Shown here in pieces: positions 1 through 6,783 of a stretch of 34,293 bases of DNA. The notes beneath the pieces are model-generated. The model was not told the origin of the DNA, did no database searches, and worked only from the letters and a program-made list of their open reading frames with translations. Within the stretch, counting starts at the first letter, position 1, and every line of letters starts with the position of its first letter. The position numbers were made by a program, and so were the translations under genes. Origin of the DNA: a virus; the IMG/VR virus record IMGVR_UViG_3300021964_000249, positions 1-34,293 of that record, one strand, 5' to 3'.

Positions 1-112
1 CTGCATTTCTTTTTAAACCTGTTAATTGATTCTTAACATTTGCAGATTGTTCATGGCCATCTTCACCTATTACAATTTGTTTATATGATTCTGTTAATGT
101 TCTATATTTCAT
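1..112 (-). CDS. Partial protein with capsid-targeting-like N-terminus
   Basis: Only the first 37 codons are in the window; the gene runs off the left edge. Its ATG overlaps the TGA of the upstream gene (ATGA), which fixes the start. The protein begins MKYRTLTES, so residues 6-8 read LTE, followed by Ser. The next three complete genes upstream that start this way have LTE, LAE or LNE at the same place. In T4, internal head proteins begin with a ten-residue capsid-targeting peptide (MKTYQEFIAE) cut by the prohead protease after (L/I)xE. By analogy this product may be a packaged head protein. The remainder of the visible sequence is hydrophilic and unrecognised. Confidence 0.6.
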   Translation of the reverse strand, partial: MKYRTLTESYKQIVIGEDGHEQSANVKNQLTGLKRNA

Positions 113-720
113 GAAAAATCAACTCCAAGTCTTTTTGAATGTTTCTTTAACAAGTCTTTGACTTTCATATTTTTGTTTTTTGGATTTGCAAATTCATCTG
201 CTAATTCATCGTCTGACAATATGTCGTAATCCAATTTATCATCAAAGTCTTGACCTTCTTTGGAACCTACTTTCTTATTACCAATTTTCTTTAACATTAC
301 TTTCAGTTGTGCTTGTGCTTTTGCCCTTTCTTTTGGGTCTCTATCTTTAATACCAATAGCCATTGTACCTTCATTAACTGATTCATTAGCCAATTTTAAG
401 GCTTGTTGTACCATTGGGTCTTTAGATAAACCTTTTTTAAATGCCTCAATTCTTTTATAGGCTCCGGTCATATTACCACCCATTGACAAAGCAATATCTA
501 CTCCCTTGGTAATTTCAGCAGATTTAAATTTACTTCTGTATTTTTCTCTTAGTTCTTTAAATTTCATTTTATCCTCTTTTAATTTTCCTCCAGCATCTGT
601 ATATGCTGCAATTGCCATTTTTACAATCTCTTCCTTTGTTTTTCCTTTAAACTGTGGAGCATCAGACTTCATAAAGTCCTTAATCCACGCACTCAAACCA
701 TCAGAAACACTTAGTGGCAT
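109..720 (-). CDS. Conserved marine T4-like phage protein, possibly virion-associated
   Basis: A 203-residue, lysine-rich soluble protein without membrane segments. The N-terminal stretch (residues 1-45) contains DGLSAWIKDF, SDAPQFKGKT and MAIAAYTDAG. I associate this kind of segment with conserved hypothetical proteins of T4-like cyanophages and pelagiphages, but cannot assign a function. The C-terminal third is acidic then basic (DDKLDYDILSDDELADEF). The start is set by a TAATG overlap with the stop of the adenylyltransferase-like gene, and the stop overlaps the next gene as ATGA. Tight coupling to genes with head-targeting-like N-termini suggests a virion role, though this protein lacks the LxE leader. 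Confidence 0.75.
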   Translation of the reverse strand: MPLSVSDGLSAWIKDFMKSDAPQFKGKTKEEIVKMAIAAYTDAGGKLKEDKMKFKELREKYRSKFKSAEITKGVDIALSMGGNMTGAYKRIEAFKKGLSKDPMVQQALKLANESVNEGTMAIGIKDRDPKERAKAQAQLKVMLKKIGNKKVGSKEGQDFDDKLDYDILSDDELADEFANPKNKNMKVKDLLKKHSKRLGVDFS

Positions 721-2102
721 TATACTTTGGCAGCAAGGTCTTTATCTGCCTTACCCCATGTTCCTTTTGATTTAGTTACAAAGGAATTAACTCTTGCTAA
801 TCCCCATTGAACTGCAGTAGTACCTGGACGATGTCCTGATTTCCATGCTGCAACTCCTCTATCGAAAACTTTTCTTAATATACCTAAAGGCATACCAGAC
901 TTATCAGCTTTCTTTTTAAGTGCCTTTTCTGAATTTTCACACATAAAATCTTCGAATGTTATATGTTCTGCCATCTCGCCGAACATTGCTTTAAATTTCT
1001 GTGTATGTTTTGATGGCTTTGTTTTTGCCGTAGCATCACCAGGTGCAGGTTTTGTTGTTTTCTTTTTAAAATGTGCTGCACGTTTTGCTTTTGTACTCTT
1101 TGCCATTTCTTTACCAGAGGCATCTTTTGCATAATAACCTTTAGGCTGAGTACCTTTTCTGTCTTTTATATCTGGGTCCTGAGGTCCCATTTTTTCTTTG
1201 AATGCTTTAAATTCTTGGCCTGGAGTGTCGTTTAAATATCTTTTTAATCCTTTGGCTGTTCCCCAATCTCCAGCTCCACCTTCCTCAAAAATTTCAACTG
1301 CATCTAACCAAAATCTTTTCTTTACAGTTTCAGTTTGAACCATTACATAATTGGAACCACAAACAACAATTTCGCCTACTTCTTGTGATTCTTTTACTTT
1401 TACTATATCACCTTTTTTGTATAGGTTACCATCAATATAATCTTCTCTTGTTTCAGATATGGGTGGCAATTCTATGTGTTTACGGAATGATTCTTTCTTT
1501 AATCCCATGCCTTTTCTGATGGCATAGTATAATGTTTGTATTCCGTCGCCTGGAACTTCTAATGAATTATCTGCAAATCCTTGTAGGTCACCAGCCGCAA
1601 CAAATGCTCTTAATTTACTTGCTGACATACCTTTCACGCCTTCTGCCTCTGGGTCTCTCTCTCCAGCAGATAGTACTCTAATTCCATCTTGGAAATTATA
1701 TAAGCCGTGTCTTGATTCTACACCATTATATTTGTTTAATAATATTTCAAACTCTTTGATTCTATCTGACCCAGCAACCATAGTTATCTTTGTGAAACCT
1801 TGGTCATATAACTTAGTAGCTATATCTAAAACAGTTCTTACATCTGGGTCTGCCATAATGTTTCTTGCATGCTTAGGAAACATTTTACGCATAAATTTAA
1901 TTTTGTCTTTAAATGGTAATGGATTCTTTTTAGGGTCAACTGATTTAGAAGAGTATATGCGATATACACCACCCCTTGATAATTTTTTAAGTTGATCGAA
2001 TAATTTTTCGTGCCCTTCTGTGGGTGGATTGAATCTTCCGAATACGAAAGTTACATCTTTCGATGATTCGGTTAAGTATTCACTAAATGATTGTATTGAC
2101 AT
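720..2102 (-). CDS. NMN adenylyltransferase-like protein with head-targeting leader and DUF5872-like C-terminus
   Basis: A 460-residue multidomain protein. Residues 1-12 (MSIQSFSEYLTE) look like a T4 capsid-targeting peptide ending in a prohead-protease site. Residues 15-200 form a nucleotidyltransferase domain of the nicotinamide-nucleotide adenylyltransferase type. It has GRFNPPTEGH (22-31, the HxGH-type site as TEGH), NPLPFKDKIKFM, VAGSDR and the late motif GMSASKLRAF. Around residues 220-275 is a small beta-rich segment (GDIVKVKESQEVGEIV) resembling an SH3/KOW fold. A Lys-rich linker follows, then a C-terminal domain with DRGVAAWKSGHRPGTT and WGLARVNSFV, as in phage DUF5872 proteins. The expected reaction is NMN + ATP to NAD+ + PPi, but the substrate is inferred. 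A GAGG Shine-Dalgarno precedes the ATG. If packaged, it could act on host NAD pools immediately after injection. Confidence 0.8.
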   Translation of the reverse strand: MSIQSFSEYLTESSKDVTFVFGRFNPPTEGHEKLFDQLKKLSRGGVYRIYSSKSVDPKKNPLPFKDKIKFMRKMFPKHARNIMADPDVRTVLDIATKLYDQGFTKITMVAGSDRIKEFEILLNKYNGVESRHGLYNFQDGIRVLSAGERDPEAEGVKGMSASKLRAFVAAGDLQGFADNSLEVPGDGIQTLYYAIRKGMGLKKESFRKHIELPPISETREDYIDGNLYKKGDIVKVKESQEVGEIVVCGSNYVMVQTETVKKRFWLDAVEIFEEGGAGDWGTAKGLKRYLNDTPGQEFKAFKEKMGPQDPDIKDRKGTQPKGYYAKDASGKEMAKSTKAKRAAHFKKKTTKPAPGDATAKTKPSKHTQKFKAMFGEMAEHITFEDFMCENSEKALKKKADKSGMPLGILRKVFDRGVAAWKSGHRPGTTAVQWGLARVNSFVTKSKGTWGKADKDLAAKV

Positions 2103-2121
2103 TTATATCCTCGGTATCCCA

Positions 2122-3357
2122 TTAGCCTGGATTATCCCAGCCTTTTATTATATCTTTGCTGAAGTTATTAGTTGAAAATTCCATTCGGTCAACTAACTTA
2201 ACAGCTCCACCTTCCATTCGATCTATTGCAACAAAACCTTCGGGGTTGGTTACTTTAAATCCGGATTTAGTTTTTAAAAACGTACCAATTTTACTTAGTT
2301 TGTTTAGTTTATTTATAATAATTAATTTACTATCTATGACAAAATTCTGTAAAATAAATATATTTTCTAAATTTTTTAGGTTTTTTGTAGAGAAAAACGA
2401 TAATAATGCATCTCTTTTATCAATTTGCACTTTTTTTCCTTTATCGGTACTTCTTTTGTCTATTTCCTTTGCATATCTATCAGTTACAAATTTAATTAAA
2501 CCTCTTGCATGCTTCTTGGTATTTGATATTCTTTGCCCTTTTCTTACCATGGTATTATTATATATGTTAATTACTAAGTTTAATTCTTTATTCTGTTCTA
2601 TTTCTCTAAGGGTGTTACTACTAATGGTACGAAATATTTTACCAGCACTTGATAGGTTAGTAGATAATTGTAAGCTATCTTCTTTTGTTAATGTCGCAGT
2701 GCCGGATAAATCTTTCATTGTTGCATCTTGCATCCATACCTTCCTGGATGGCTTAATTTTTGATACTATATCTTGTCCAAACTCTGCGGTCATGGTTTCA
2801 AATGTTGAACCTGAATATGTTGTATGCCATACTATACCAACCTTTGCTGCTTTTATTTCATTTGCTAATTTCGTATCATTAGGTATAGCATAAACAATAG
2901 TATTAGGGTGGAAAGTAATATGCTTAACTCCATCTATGTCCTCCGTTTTTATATCCTCTTTGTCAAACATAAAATCGCCTTGTATAACATCTTTAATGCC
3001 CAAGTCTTTTAAATTATCAAAAGCTAATTTAAGTTTCTTATTTAAATCACCAGAGGTATCATCATCAATATCATCATGACTTTTATATACCTTTGGATTT
3101 TTAGCGAAAATGCCTTTCTTTGCCACAAAGAATTGACCATCAGATGGGTCCTCTCCAGCAAATAAGGCGGGTGCACCGTCCCACTTAACCGTAACGTCCA
3201 TTGGTGCTTTTGCGTTACCGTTCAACATATCCCTCAGTGATCTAAGCGCTAGGATAGCTTGGCGTGCACCCTTGACTCCTCCGTCAAGGATTAAATCTTC
3301 AATGTGAGTCATATGTGTATTTTTTGACTCAGCAAGATAGTTTTTTAATGATTTCAT
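2122..3357 (-). CDS. KxDG nucleotidyltransferase / RNA-ligase-like protein with head-targeting leader
   Basis: A 411-residue protein starting MKSLKNYLAES. The start is chosen at 3357 because it forms a TAATG overlap with the upstream stop and places LAE at residues 8-10, like the neighbouring genes. Motifs of the covalent nucleotidyltransferase superfamily (ATP-dependent DNA and RNA ligases) can be picked out. They are KWDG (58-61, candidate adenylated Lys58, motif I), IQGDF (125-129, motif III-like with Asp in place of Glu), EGFV (373-376, motif IV) and AVKLVDR (385-391, motif V with Lys387). The gap of about 310 residues between motifs I and IV is longer than in T4 Rnl2, so there is a large insertion (140-360) or a divergent fold. 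The assignment rests on motifs only. No C-terminal OB fold is evident. Confidence 0.6.
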   Translation of the reverse strand: MKSLKNYLAESKNTHMTHIEDLILDGGVKGARQAILALRSLRDMLNGNAKAPMDVTVKWDGAPALFAGEDPSDGQFFVAKKGIFAKNPKVYKSHDDIDDDTSGDLNKKLKLAFDNLKDLGIKDVIQGDFMFDKEDIKTEDIDGVKHITFHPNTIVYAIPNDTKLANEIKAAKVGIVWHTTYSGSTFETMTAEFGQDIVSKIKPSRKVWMQDATMKDLSGTATLTKEDSLQLSTNLSSAGKIFRTISSNTLREIEQNKELNLVINIYNNTMVRKGQRISNTKKHARGLIKFVTDRYAKEIDKRSTDKGKKVQIDKRDALLSFFSTKNLKNLENIFILQNFVIDSKLIIINKLNKLSKIGTFLKTKSGFKVTNPEGFVAIDRMEGGAVKLVDRMEFSTNNFSKDIIKGWDNPG

Positions 3358-4841
3358 TATTGTAGTTTTGCGTGCGCTGCTGACCAATCTGACATGCTTT
3401 TTGCAAATTTTATAAGTCCTGCAGCTAAGTTATTTTGTTGTTCTAGTGGCATTTTATTTAATAACCACACCATTTCTATTGTTTGGAATCTAGAGTTAAT
3501 CATGGATTTACCTTGATTTTCCTTCCATGGGACATAAGCATCTTTATTACCAGGTTTTGGTTTTCCTTTATTTAATTCCTCTAAAAAACCAACAACACCT
3601 TTTGCAAATGCTCTTTCGTATTGAGCTAAATTAGAGCCTCTTTTGTATTTTATGTTTCTCCATCTTCTCATTTTTTTCCATTTCTTTTCAACACTCTTAA
3701 ATTTTTTCAAGCCATTTGGAGTTAATTCATACTCTTTTTTGCTACTGTCCCATTTAAGAATATTTGGACCACCAGCATTTTTAATACGTTCTGCATATTT
3801 ACCACCTGATAATATATCTAACATCTCAAGTTTTACCTTTCCTTGCATAGCATTTTTACCAGTCCCTTCGCCTCTTATTGTATCAGTATCAGTTGCCTGG
3901 AAAATTCTAAAATATAAACTGAAATCTGGTGGTATTCCATCACCTAAAAATTCCATATCCACACCAAGTGTAAAGTTTTTACCAAATTGAGATTTAATAT
4001 TATTAACTTTAATCTCTGGATTTTCTCCTGCATTTATATATGATAATTTACCGGTTCCTTTTTTAAGAGAAACACCTACGATTCCTTGTTTTTTTATTAC
4101 TGAATCATATAAGTATTTATTTAAATCATCTATATTATCATGGTTTGGAAGGTCCTCATAATATATCCATATGTCTGCAGGATTCCATTTATCTTTATCT
4201 GGATTTTTACCACCCCAAGCATCTTCTGCTTGAAATAAAGCCTTTGCTTGAGTCCAAACATCAATTGAACTTCTATCCATTTCAATTCTTTTTGGTTTTG
4301 TAAAGGCCTCTTTAAATACTTTTGTTTGTGCTAAATGAGAATCAAACCAATCATCTTTTTCTTGTAGATATGCAACCAATTCCTTTGCCTTAACGATAGT
4401 AAATTCTTTACCATCTTTATCAACACACATTTTAAATGTAGTTGCCTCTTGACATTTTAATATAATAGAATCTTTATCCTTTCCTCCATTATACATTGCT
4501 GCCATGACTAGCATTAATGATTCTTCGTTTGAATCTGTTGAGGCTGAACCTCTTCCCGCAACTGGATTGGAAAGTGTTACACTCATTGATTTACCATCTA
4601 AATCAAATGAAAACATATCATATGCAGATGATTTATTATTTCCTGTGTTTGGAGCAACAACCTCTACATCACTATCTGCCACTTTTGATACTAATTTTTT
4701 AAATTCAGCACTTGACATACCACCAGTATTGGTGACCCTTTTAGGGTTTGAATGTTTATCAATTCTTGTATCTAAACCAACCAACTTCTTTTGAAGTTCG
4801 GCTTGTGACATTTCATTTAAGTGTTTTGTAAATCTCTTCAT
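3357..4841 (-). CDS. Unknown protein with head-targeting-like leader and WNPADIW motif
   Basis: A 494-residue protein, unrecognised as a family. The N-terminus MKRFTKHLNEMS carries an LNE site at residues 8-10, matching the LxE leaders of the next genes. Around residue 220 lies KWNPADIWIYYED. A conserved Asp with an adjacent W/I-rich strand can occur in restriction-like nuclease folds, but I see no full catalytic set and do not assign one. The C-terminal third is basic (KKWKKMRRWRNIKYKRG), which could bind nucleic acid or scaffold. It is the first gene of the left cassette. It has an AGGAAG ribosome site and lies directly downstream of overlapping early and late promoters, fitting a protein made for new heads. 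Confidence 0.7.
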   Translation of the reverse strand: MKRFTKHLNEMSQAELQKKLVGLDTRIDKHSNPKRVTNTGGMSSAEFKKLVSKVADSDVEVVAPNTGNNKSSAYDMFSFDLDGKSMSVTLSNPVAGRGSASTDSNEESLMLVMAAMYNGGKDKDSIILKCQEATTFKMCVDKDGKEFTIVKAKELVAYLQEKDDWFDSHLAQTKVFKEAFTKPKRIEMDRSSIDVWTQAKALFQAEDAWGGKNPDKDKWNPADIWIYYEDLPNHDNIDDLNKYLYDSVIKKQGIVGVSLKKGTGKLSYINAGENPEIKVNNIKSQFGKNFTLGVDMEFLGDGIPPDFSLYFRIFQATDTDTIRGEGTGKNAMQGKVKLEMLDILSGGKYAERIKNAGGPNILKWDSSKKEYELTPNGLKKFKSVEKKWKKMRRWRNIKYKRGSNLAQYERAFAKGVVGFLEELNKGKPKPGNKDAYVPWKENQGKSMINSRFQTIEMVWLLNKMPLEQQNNLAAGLIKFAKSMSDWSAAHAKLQ

Positions 4842-4853
4842 AATACTTCCTAT

Positions 4854-4882
4854 ATTATAACACTATTTATAACATTTGTAAA
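4854..4882 (-). promoter_or_regulatory. Early sigma70-type promoter for the packaged-protein cassette
   Basis: On the minus strand TTTACA (4877-4882) and TATAAT (4854-4859) are separated by 17 bp, both matching the host-type consensus. It lies directly before the 4841 start codon, with AGGAAG between. The late element TATAAATA sits inside its spacer. Confidence 0.75.
4864..4871 (-). promoter_or_regulatory. Late promoter TATAAATA
   Basis: An exact T4-type late promoter (minus strand TATAAATA), read by gp55-RNA polymerase in T4. It lies about 22 bp upstream of the start codon at 4841. It shares DNA with the early promoter, so the cassette could be transcribed both early and late or switched between them. 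Confidence 0.7.
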
Positions 4883-4890
4883 GTGAAGAG

Positions 4891-5061
4891 CTACTTATCA
4901 AAGAATTTATTAGGTTTAATGTTTCCTTTAGTATCGAATCGAATGATTCCGTGGGTGTGTAGTTTATCTACTGTCCTAGATGCTCCTTCTTTAATGCCAG
5001 ATTGATATGACTGCCAAGAAGCACCTATTAAACAGATTGCGAATACAATTATTTCAATCAC
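4891..5061 (-). CDS. Small predicted membrane-anchored protein
   Basis: A 56-residue product starting with GTG, which overlaps the TGA of the previous gene as GTGA. The N-terminus IEIIVFAICLIGAS is hydrophobic and could be a membrane anchor or signal. The rest is hydrophilic and basic (GIKEGASRTVDKL, then NIKPNKFFDK at the end). It is not recognised. It ends the run of small early genes that begins at the 6459-6487 promoter. Support is the open frame, the overlap-coupled start and the sensible composition. Confidence 0.55.
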   Translation of the reverse strand: MIEIIVFAICLIGASWQSYQSGIKEGASRTVDKLHTHGIIRFDTKGNIKPNKFFDK

Positions 5062-5210
5062 AATAGGACTCTTTTCAGATTAGTTTCATAGCCTTTTTTC
5101 TTTAGACCAACCTGAAATAGAATTGCCTCTTGTATTTTTGCGAATGTATATTCAATTTGTTTTACATTTTTATCAGTAAATGTTACTTTAAATGCTGGTA
5201 TTTTATTCAT
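5058..5210 (-). CDS. Small hypothetical protein
   Basis: A 50-residue protein beginning MNKIPAFKVTFTDKN and ending KRVLL, rich in Lys, with alternating beta-type and helical stretches (FAKIQEAILFQVGLKKKGYE). Its ATG overlaps the stop of the 88-residue gene as TAATG, and its TGA overlaps the next GTG start. It lies in a tightly coupled chain of short early genes. I recognise no family. Confidence 0.6.
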   Translation of the reverse strand: MNKIPAFKVTFTDKNVKQIEYTFAKIQEAILFQVGLKKKGYETNLKRVLL

Positions 5211-5476
5211 TATGCCTCCAATAACTCTAAAAAGTCATCGAACACACCTGGATTATCGCCACAGACTCTTACGATATTTCTTTTAATTGTTGATACATCA
5301 TCTTCGTATCCAGCTTGTCTGCGGTCTTCGATTCTTTGTTTTACAACATCGAAATCAAATTTAAATGGGTCATTATATATTTTAGGTTGCCATTTAATAT
5401 GTTGTAAGGTATCAATTCCAATACCTTTATATTTTGTTCTACATTTTGTTTTTTTCACGATTCTAAAATCAGCCAT
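5210..5476 (-). CDS. Hypothetical protein
   Basis: An 88-residue soluble protein starting MADFRIVKKTKCRTKYKG. I chose the ATG at 5476 because GGAG lies just upstream and the preceding small gene stops three bases before it (TAATATG). An ATG 15 codons further upstream lacks a ribosome site and would overlap that small gene. The C-terminus is acidic (NPGVFDDFLELLEA). Nothing in it identifies a function. It is coupled on both sides to other short early genes. Confidence 0.7.
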   Translation of the reverse strand: MADFRIVKKTKCRTKYKGIGIDTLQHIKWQPKIYNDPFKFDFDVVKQRIEDRRQAGYEDDVSTIKRNIVRVCGDNPGVFDDFLELLEA

Positions 5477-5477
5477 A

Positions 5478-5585
5478 TTATACTCCAAATAAATTAATAA
5501 AAATGTTGGTGGACTTTTCATTCCACCTTGTATGTTCGGCCATAAACCCCAGTCGCTTTAATACAGCCGCTGGTGCCGTAATCAT
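5478..5585 (-). CDS. Small hypothetical protein, 35 residues
   Basis: A short frame starting MITAPAAVLKRLGFMAEH and ending NIFINLFGV. It exactly fills the gap between its two neighbours. Its ATG follows the upstream TAA as TAATATG, and its own TAA is followed by ATG in the same TAATATG arrangement. That spacing recurs between confirmed genes in this window. An internal ATG at residue 15 is an alternative start. No family recognised. Confidence 0.5.
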   Translation of the reverse strand: MITAPAAVLKRLGFMAEHTRWNEKSTNIFINLFGV

Positions 5586-5586
5586 A

Positions 5587-6120
5587 TTAGAAAACAATTT
5601 CTCTTGTGATTTTAGATTCCACAGCCGGTGTATTGGCCTCTAACCACTTACTTAGGCCTTTTGGACCATAAACAAAGTCGCCATCTTCCATAAGATATTC
5701 GTCTGTGTATTCCTTACGCTTGGTTTCAGATGACATATCGCCAACCCAAGCTTCGATTCTCTCTAAGATTTCTTTACGCATCCAACCATCTTCACGGTTG
5801 TCAGTAACTTTCATAAAGCTAGGTGAGCCATCCTCGTTAAGGAAATGAAATTCTGTAACTGTTTCTCCTGCTGGGATATTTATCTCTGACCTTTCCACAA
5901 CATCAAAATCAATGATGTATTCCTCACAGCCGCCATTGGACTCTTCGAAAGATGTACAAATAAAAGGCCTTACCCTAGCAACTAGAGTTGCGACCTCATT
6001 CTCGTTAAGGTCACCACAGTTAGGTAAAATAAAAGTGTTACCACCCTTGAACTTCATATATGGGTCAAGCCTATCGCCGTAGTTTTCCATATACTGGGTG
6101 TTTATAACTAAATTTTTCAT
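5587..6120 (-). CDS. Hypothetical protein
   Basis: A 177-residue acidic soluble protein beginning MKNLVINTQYMENYG. It has no membrane segments, few cysteines and no nucleotide-binding loop. The middle is beta-rich (EEYIIDFDVVERSEI, TVTEFHFLNEDGSPSF) and the C-terminal part helical with many charged residues. Its ATG overlaps the upstream stop as TAATG. It is the second gene of the small-gene operon driven from 6459-6487. The family is unknown to me. Position among early genes suggests host takeover, but that is inference only. Confidence 0.75.
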   Translation of the reverse strand: MKNLVINTQYMENYGDRLDPYMKFKGGNTFILPNCGDLNENEVATLVARVRPFICTSFEESNGGCEEYIIDFDVVERSEINIPAGETVTEFHFLNEDGSPSFMKVTDNREDGWMRKEILERIEAWVGDMSSETKRKEYTDEYLMEDGDFVYGPKGLSKWLEANTPAVESKITREIVF

Positions 6121-6422
6121 TACTTTACCTCCGCGTAACCAGCAGCTTTTCCATAAAAGCCTAATGATTCTAATTTTAAAACAATTTCATTGAATGTAGC
6201 ACCTTTGCTATTCTGTGGATAAATACCAACTGTCATTGGGTCGTTGATAAATAATTGACATCCTTCCCATGTAGGATTGTTAGCAATATAATCATTGACG
6301 ATTTTTTTGCCTTTTGTGAAAAGAGATTCATCTCTTGTTCTTACTTCGAAATCTACGATTTCGTATCCATCCATCGTTAGTGATGGTTCTGGTTGGTTGC
6401 CTAGTATTCTTGCATTTAACAT
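6120..6422 (-). CDS. Hypothetical early protein
   Basis: A 100-residue protein beginning MLNARILGNQPEPS. The start at 6422 is chosen over one 16 codons upstream because AGGAG lies at proper distance and the longer version would reach into the promoter. Visible features are DGYEIVDFEVRTRDE near the N-terminus and a Gly-rich end (GFYGKAAGYAEVK). It has no recognised domain. It is the first gene of a tightly coupled early operon that runs to 4891. Confidence 0.75.
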   Translation of the reverse strand: MLNARILGNQPEPSLTMDGYEIVDFEVRTRDESLFTKGKKIVNDYIANNPTWEGCQLFINDPMTVGIYPQNSKGATFNEIVLKLESLGFYGKAAGYAEVK

Positions 6423-6458
6423 ATTTAACTCCTTATCATTAATTTTAAATATAGGTAT

Positions 6459-6487
6459 ATTATACACCATCTAGGAGCAAATGTAAA
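6459..6487 (-). promoter_or_regulatory. Early promoter
   Basis: Minus-strand TTTACA (6482-6487), 17 bp spacer, TATAAT (6459-6464), preceded by GCGTG as at other early promoters here. It drives the small-gene operon starting at 6422, with a leader of about 30 bases. Confidence 0.85.
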
Positions 6488-6539
6488 CACGCTAATGAAA
6501 ATAAAGTATATAAATTTTATATATATTTTGTGGGGATAT

Positions 6540-6564
6540 AAAAAGGGGACTTTGAAAGTCCCCC
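6540..6564 (-). terminator. Rho-independent terminator
   Basis: On the minus strand GGGGACT and AGTCCCC form a GC-rich stem around a short loop, followed at once by TTTTT. It follows the small membrane protein gene (ending 6590) and closes the uvsX-gp41 transcription unit before the next promoter. The adjoining 6488-6540 is AT-rich with no gene seen. Confidence 0.85.
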
Positions 6565-6589
6565 ATGAATTGTCATAATTAAAAGGTTA

Positions 6590-6772
6590 TTATACTTCTT
6601 TTGCAATAAAAGTGTAAACACCATAAGCTAGGGCTACCCAAGCTACTAAGTCAACAAGTCCACCTAGTAATAGGTAGGATAATGATAGGCCGACAATAAG
6701 TCCACCGTCCCAAGATGTGCGTTCTGCCCATCGGTCCATTAACCATGCTTTTGCTGTATTTAACATATTCAT
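6590..6772 (-). CDS. Small membrane protein
   Basis: A 60-residue protein. The first 22 residues are amphipathic (TAKAWLMDRWAERTSWDGG). Residues 24-57 are strongly hydrophobic (LIVGLSLSYLLLGG, VDLVAWVALAYGVYTF), enough for two short membrane spans or one long hairpin, and a short Lys/Glu tail follows. GGAG precedes the first ATG at good spacing; a second ATG two codons later is possible. It follows gp41 closely and is followed by a strong terminator. Similar tiny membrane proteins are common in marine T4-like phages, but no function is known to me. Confidence 0.75.
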   Translation of the reverse strand: MNMLNTAKAWLMDRWAERTSWDGGLIVGLSLSYLLLGGLVDLVAWVALAYGVYTFIAKEV

Positions 6773-6783
6773 ATAGTTCTCCT

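Noticed and set aside
2310-2317. Minus-strand TATAAATA inside the ligase-like gene; similar copies near 7204, 21645 and 30855
   Set aside because: They lie deep inside genes with no gene start downstream; AT-rich codons make chance matches likely.
6592-6615. TTTACA and TATAAT on the minus strand, 18 bp apart, at the end of the 60-residue membrane protein gene
   Set aside because: Spacing differs from the other sites, the boxes are fully explained by coding sequence, and transcription would hit the terminator at 6540-6564 almost at once.
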